Below, piece by piece: positions 59,323 through 64,000 of a stretch of DNA of 64,000 nt. The stretch covers positions 203,507,273 to 203,571,272 of the forward strand of contig JAUPFV010000002.1 of NCBI GenBank assembly GCA_036936605.1, read 5' to 3'. The notes under the pieces were generated by a model that was given only the letters and a program-made list of their open reading frames with translations, did not search any database and was not told the origin of the DNA. The position numbers were made by a program, and so were the translations under genes. Each line of letters begins with the position of its first letter. Position 1 is the first letter of the stretch. The DNA comes from Limnanthes douglasii subsp. nivea (Eukaryota > Streptophyta > Magnoliopsida > Brassicales > Limnanthaceae).

Positions 59323-62300
59323 ATGATAAAAGTCCTCAATTGGAACCATCGTGGAATCAACAATATTTCTACACTTAGAAGACTTAAATTCATTATAAAA
59401 AAGAGCATATTGATCTTTCACTTGCCAAGAACCTTTAACCAATGCTGATAATCTGCCTACTATCTCTGCTAAGCTTGGGTTTGATAATTATACTTCTAAT
59501 GTTTCTAACAAAGTTTAGGTGATGTTGAAAAATGATTATGTGATTCAAATTATTTCTAATCATGATCATTACTTACATTTAGATAATTCTATAACTAATC
59601 ATAATGTCAGGTTTTATCTTAGCACTGTATATGCCAAGTGTCAAAGAAAAAATAAGAGAATCCTTTGGAATGAGCTTGGAAACATCTCTTATCTGACTAA
59701 CAGCTTCAACTGGATCTTGATGGGTTATTTTAATGCTATTTGTTCTACTGAGGAATAAATTGGTTGCCTCACTGACTCCATTGAAAGTGCTGATGAATTC
59801 AATGATATAATTAAAACCTGAAACTCGGAGGACGCTGGCTACTATGGGTCTAAGTTTACATGGAATAAAAACTGAAAATGGAAAATACTTGATAGAGTCT
59901 TTACAAACTCTAACTGGTCCAACCATTTTAACATTACTAAGGTGATGCATTTGGCCAGGACATGTTTAGATCATAGTCCTGTATACATCACCATCAGTAA
60001 TGGAAAAGATCTCTATCACAAAAGCTTCAAATGTTTGGACATGTGGACTTTGGATCCCAACTTCTTACCTTTTGTTAAAAACAGTCGGGATACTCATATG
60101 GATGGTTCCACTCTCTTTAAATTCTGGTTTGAGTTAACTAGACTTAAAAAGGATCTTAAGAACTGGAATAGAACTTACTGTGGCAATATATTATATAAAG
60201 TGCAGGAGGTAGAGACTCAAGTTACCTACTGGGAGAATCAACATCAACTGCTCAATAATACCAACTCAAAAATTAATCTTTCCAAAGCTAATGGCACTCT
60301 TCTGCTTGCCCTGAAAATGGAGGAAATTTTTTGGTTTCAGAAATGCTATATTTCTTGGATAGAGAATGAGGACATAAGTACTAAGCTGTTTTACAATTAT
60401 GTGAAAAAGAAAAGGAAAAATAATGCTATAAATAGCATCAATGATGGTGGTCATTGGAGTACTAATAAATATGACATAGGCTATTCTGCTGCTAAGTTTT
60501 TCAAAACTTTGCTCACTAATCATCCTTATTCTGATCATACAGAGGAAGAGAATCTAATGAACAATACCATATTTAATTGTATTCATAAGCTTGTTATTGA
60601 GGCTGAGAATAATTCTTTGTTAGCTATTCCTTAGTGAGAAAGAAATTTATAATATAGTATCTAACCTTAAGTCCTCTAGTACCTCAGGAATGGATGGTTT
60701 TAACGGATGCTTCTTCAAAACTTGTTGGAAGATTATTAAGGCTGATCTTTGTTCTACCATGACTGACTTCATTAAAGGAAGGAAACTGCATAAAGGTATT
60801 CTATCTACTGGTATTTTTCTTGTGCCTAAATCTGTTAATCTAACTCAATGGAAAGATTTCAGACCTATAAGTCTGTGCCGCCTCCTTAACAGAATTATGT
60901 CTAAAGTAATTAACAATAGATTGATTCACATTCTGCCTAAAATCATCTCTATTGTTCAAGGTGCTTATGCCCCTAACTCGTCTATTTATTATAATGTTCT
61001 CATTTCCAAAGAATTTATCTATGATTTAAGTAGAAAGAAAAGCAATAACAACATGATGATTCAGGTAGACATGTCCAAAGCTTTTGATAAGCTGTCTCAC
61101 AGGTACATTCTGTAGGTGTTGGAGACTTTTGGATTCTCTGAAAGTTTTATTAATTTAATTAAGAATCTTATATGCAATGTTAATACCTCTTTATTGATCA
61201 ATGGTAAGGTCTATGATTTCTTCAATACCAGAAGAAGATTAAGACAATGGGACCCTATATCCCCAACTCTTTTCATTCTGGCTGAAGAAGTCTTTATAAG
61301 AGGCTTGTATAATTTGTTTCTAAATAACAAAGAGATGCATTTTCTTTCTAGAAGTAATCTTCTCATCTCTTGTCTTTTATTTGCTGATGATATTTTAATA
61401 TTTTCTAGTATTTCTAATCATACTATTGATAAGCTTAGTGCTTTTTAAGTACCTATCAAAAAGTCTCTAGGAAATTGGTTAACAGAGACAAAACTAAAGT
61501 CTTCTTATCATCTTGATTAAACTACACTAGGATTGCTGTTATTAATAACATTTCAGGGTTTAACCATGAAACTCTGCCTACAAAATACTTGGGCATTACT
61601 CTGAATTCCAATAACAAGTGGAGCAACTATTTACCTATGATTAACAAAATTAATGAGAACATCAGAGAGTGGGAAGACAAAAAGCTAACTTTTGGTGGAA
61701 GAATCACTCTCATCGACTCTGTGTTAATGTCTATACCTACTTATTGGTGTCAAAGCTGCCTCATTCTTAAGTCCATTATTTACAAAGCTCATACTATCTT
61801 CAATTAATTCCTTTGGGGATCCTACTCTACTGAAAGAATATTGCATTGGTCTAATTGTGAGGATTTGTGCAAAACTCACAAGGAATATGGTCTTAATATT
61901 CACCAAATCTCTGAATCTTCAAACTACTTATGAATGTAAGCTTTGGCTGAACTTCAGAAGCAATAAAAGTCTTTGGGCTAAACTTATGAATGATATCTAT
62001 TGAAATATCCTCCATCGTCTTCAAGTCTCTTACAATAGAGTTGGCTCAAGTAACTGGAAAAGACTTTGTAGAATCAAAGATATTGCGAAGAACATAAAAT
62101 GAATCTTAGGTAAAGGAAATATTGAATTTGGCTTGAAAACTGGTATGGTTCTCCTCCCCTTATAACTCTAAATAATAGTATGAATAACTCTGGTTACATA
62201 ACTCCGAATGTTACTGAATTTTGGAAAAACAACGCGTGGGATGACTACAAGCTTAGGATCTTCTTTAATCAATAACATTGACCTTATTCATAAAACATCT

Positions 62301-63400
62301 ATCAACATTCAGAAGGAGGATTATATAGACTGGTCTCTGTCAAATGACAATATGTTCAACATTAAGAAGACGTGCAATCATGTTATAAACAAGCATAATA
62401 AGTCTGAATGATTTGGTAAACTGTGGAACTCTGTGGTTCCTAAAACAATTTCATTTATGGTATGTAAATTGATCCATAATTTTAATCCCTTTTGATACTA
62501 TAATGCAAAAAAATACACCTCACAACTGTCTTTAAGTGTCAATGGTGCTGTAATATTGAGTCCCCCATTCATCTCTTTATTTATTGTGAGTTTGCTTAGA
62601 AACTTTGGTCTCATTATGGGTTCTTGTTTAAGATTAAAGTTGAAAGATACATGACTATTATACACATGCTACATTCTTGGTTTTGGTCTACTAATAACTA
62701 TGTTCACATCAGAACTATTGCTCCCATTATTATCTGGTTTACTTGGAAGGTCAGGAACAACAGGAAATTCAACAAAAACAATTATAGTTTTGAGGTAGCT
62801 ATCAGGTATATTAACCATATAACTATTAGCCTAGATCACTCTAATACTCTTAAAGCCAAAAATTGGCTTAAATTTACACATATCAAAATATCTGGGCTGT
62901 AGCTATATAACTGAAGAAAATAATTTTAGTTATAATAAATGGCATCTGCCTAAGAAGAATTACCTCAAGCTCAATTGTGATGCGTCCTGTCATTCTAATA
63001 GTAACTCATATGGTGGCTTCTCAATTCGGGACCAGAATGGCTGCATTGTTAAAGGTGGTTAGAATCTATATTATAAAATGTCCTTTATCATGGCTGAGTC
63101 TCACCCTCTCCTCAATGGATTGCTTATCTGCAAAAATATTAGCATTAATAAAGTTGATTAGTTAACATGTTAGCTGAAGGTAAGTACCCTTTATATTTAA
63201 ATCAGATTCTTACTTGTTGCAGAAAGCTTATGTCTTCTTAAATGAATCCTGCTTACATTTCAAGAATACAAAATCAAGCGGCCGATTGGCTCGCTAGATG
63301 GACCTTGAAATGCAAAATGAGAACTAACTTCAATAAATCGAATGCTCATTTTCCCTTAAAGGAGATTACTAGCTTAGAAAGTTATAATTTGGGCTACTTT
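59323..63400 (+). pseudogene. LINE ORF2: endonuclease, reverse transcriptase, RNase H
   Basis: Opens at 59,323 with MIKVLNWNHRGINN, the endonuclease start. The endonuclease continues with WNELGNISYLTNSFNWILMG and HLARTCLDHSPVYI (59,948-59,990). RT spans 60,640-61,450, with SSSTSGMDGFNGCFFKTCW, WKDFRPISLC, MIQVDMSKAFDKLSHRYIL and the catalytic LLFADDILIF (61,378-61,405). A zinc-binding RT-associated region follows (62,208-62,411, DYIDWSLSNDNMFNIKK). The C-terminal RNase H starts near 62,960 with LKLNCDASCHSNSNSYGGFS. Stops and frameshifts occur throughout. ORF2 carries out target-primed reverse transcription. Confidence 0.85.
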
Positions 63401-64000
63401 TATGCCTAAGCTAATTTCTAATCTTCTTGTTTACTTATTCCTTGAGGCACCTTCTTTTATGAACCGGAAGAAAGCTTAGCTTGACAACCACCATTCTTAT
63501 ATTTTCAGCTTTTGATGGAAACTTGGGATATGAAAGCTGGATTTTCGAAAATAATGAAGTTATGAACCTCAATTCTAATATCAGGAAGGAGTTTTTGGTG
63601 AAATGTTCTTCAGCTTGGTAATAGAAAGCATTTGAAGATTGTTCGGAAGTTCTGCTGCTGGTTTCGAAGCACAATTTTTCGAATTTGATTGTGCTTCGCT
63701 CTCCTCTCTCTATATTTCTTAGAGTGGGAGTTGAAAGTTTTTAGTTTTCTCTCTCTTTATTTAGGAGGGATATGAAATATTCAAGTCTTTGTGATTCTTT
63801 TGGACTTATTTATGATGGTCCATTTGTATTACTTTAGCCTTTAATGGATGTTTGATTAATAAGAAAGTTATTTACCTCAAAAAGAATTGAAAGAGAGAAA
63901 ATTAAAATATTTATTATAAACAAAATATTTAAGATATTTTTAATAGTTATTAAATCTTTCAATATATTTTATTAAAATTAATTTTTATGAATAAATTTAG

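Larger units (their letters stand above)
58000..63885 (+). mobile_element. L1-type LINE on the plus strand (decayed, near full length)
   Basis: ORF1, endonuclease, RT, zinc-binding C-terminal region and RNase H in order, ending near 63,885 with ACCTCAAAAAG after a GATTAATAAG stretch, a typical plant LINE 3' end. The 5' boundary is uncertain (near 58,000). Confidence 0.85.

Overview
The window is repeat-rich nuclear DNA of a flowering plant, probably a eudicot. The evidence is several Ty3/gypsy elements of the Tat lineage (with a second, archaeal-type RNase H), an Athila-like gag remnant, L1-type LINEs with a C-terminal RNase H, a Mutator-like element (MULE), a hAT element, a Stowaway MITE and a tRNA-derived SINE family. 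Intergenic DNA is very AT-rich. The species cannot be named from the sequence. Only one host gene looks intact: a two-exon acidic Glu/Pro/Val/Lys-rich protein on the minus strand at 18,645-19,518.

Layout. 1-~6,400: 3' half of a Tat element (plus strand): RNase H, archaeal-type RNase H, integrase, a long antisense ORF region, polypurine tract and 3' LTR. It sits against a decayed minus-strand Tat remnant (6,420-7,800, RT and gag). ~7,825-15,740: a decayed MULE with a Ulp1-like (C48) protease pseudogene on plus, a small acidic ORF with its own TATA box, and a MuDR-type transposase pseudogene on minus. Its non-coding parts are filled with a degenerate ~25-bp repeat around AACTCGCATG. 17.5, 20.1 and 27.5 kb: three SINE copies. 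21.9-25.9 kb: a second decayed minus-strand Tat element. 30.0-30.9 kb: LINE ORF1 fragment (minus). 31.9-33.1 kb: Athila-like gag remnant (plus).

35,155-44,272: a complete but inactivated Tat element with 331-bp LTRs (8 differences between them) and 5-bp target duplications (ATAAC). It holds gag, a protease whose active site is broken by a stop, RT, two RNases H, integrase, about five tandem 91-bp repeats, and an antisense ORF. 47.0-52.45 kb: a LINE on minus. 53.2-54.0 kb: two MITEs. 54,621-57,641: a 3-kb hAT element with an 8-bp target duplication (TCCATAAC) and no visible transposase. 58.0-63.9 kb: a LINE on plus.

Main points of interest. First, the two distinct Tat elements both carry an antisense ORF with a shared protein domain and a TATA box about 80-105 bp upstream of its ATG, which suggests an independently promoted antisense gene. 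Second, both share catalytic substitutions: Glu to Lys at the integrase DD35E position and Asp to Asn at the start of the archaeal-type RNase H. Third, the MULE is filled with a one-orientation ~25-bp motif array. Fourth, the hAT element has same-orientation (direct) subterminal arrays, a perfect inverted repeat of about 66 bp ending in a TATA box, and a second TATA box inside a perfect 28-bp palindrome.
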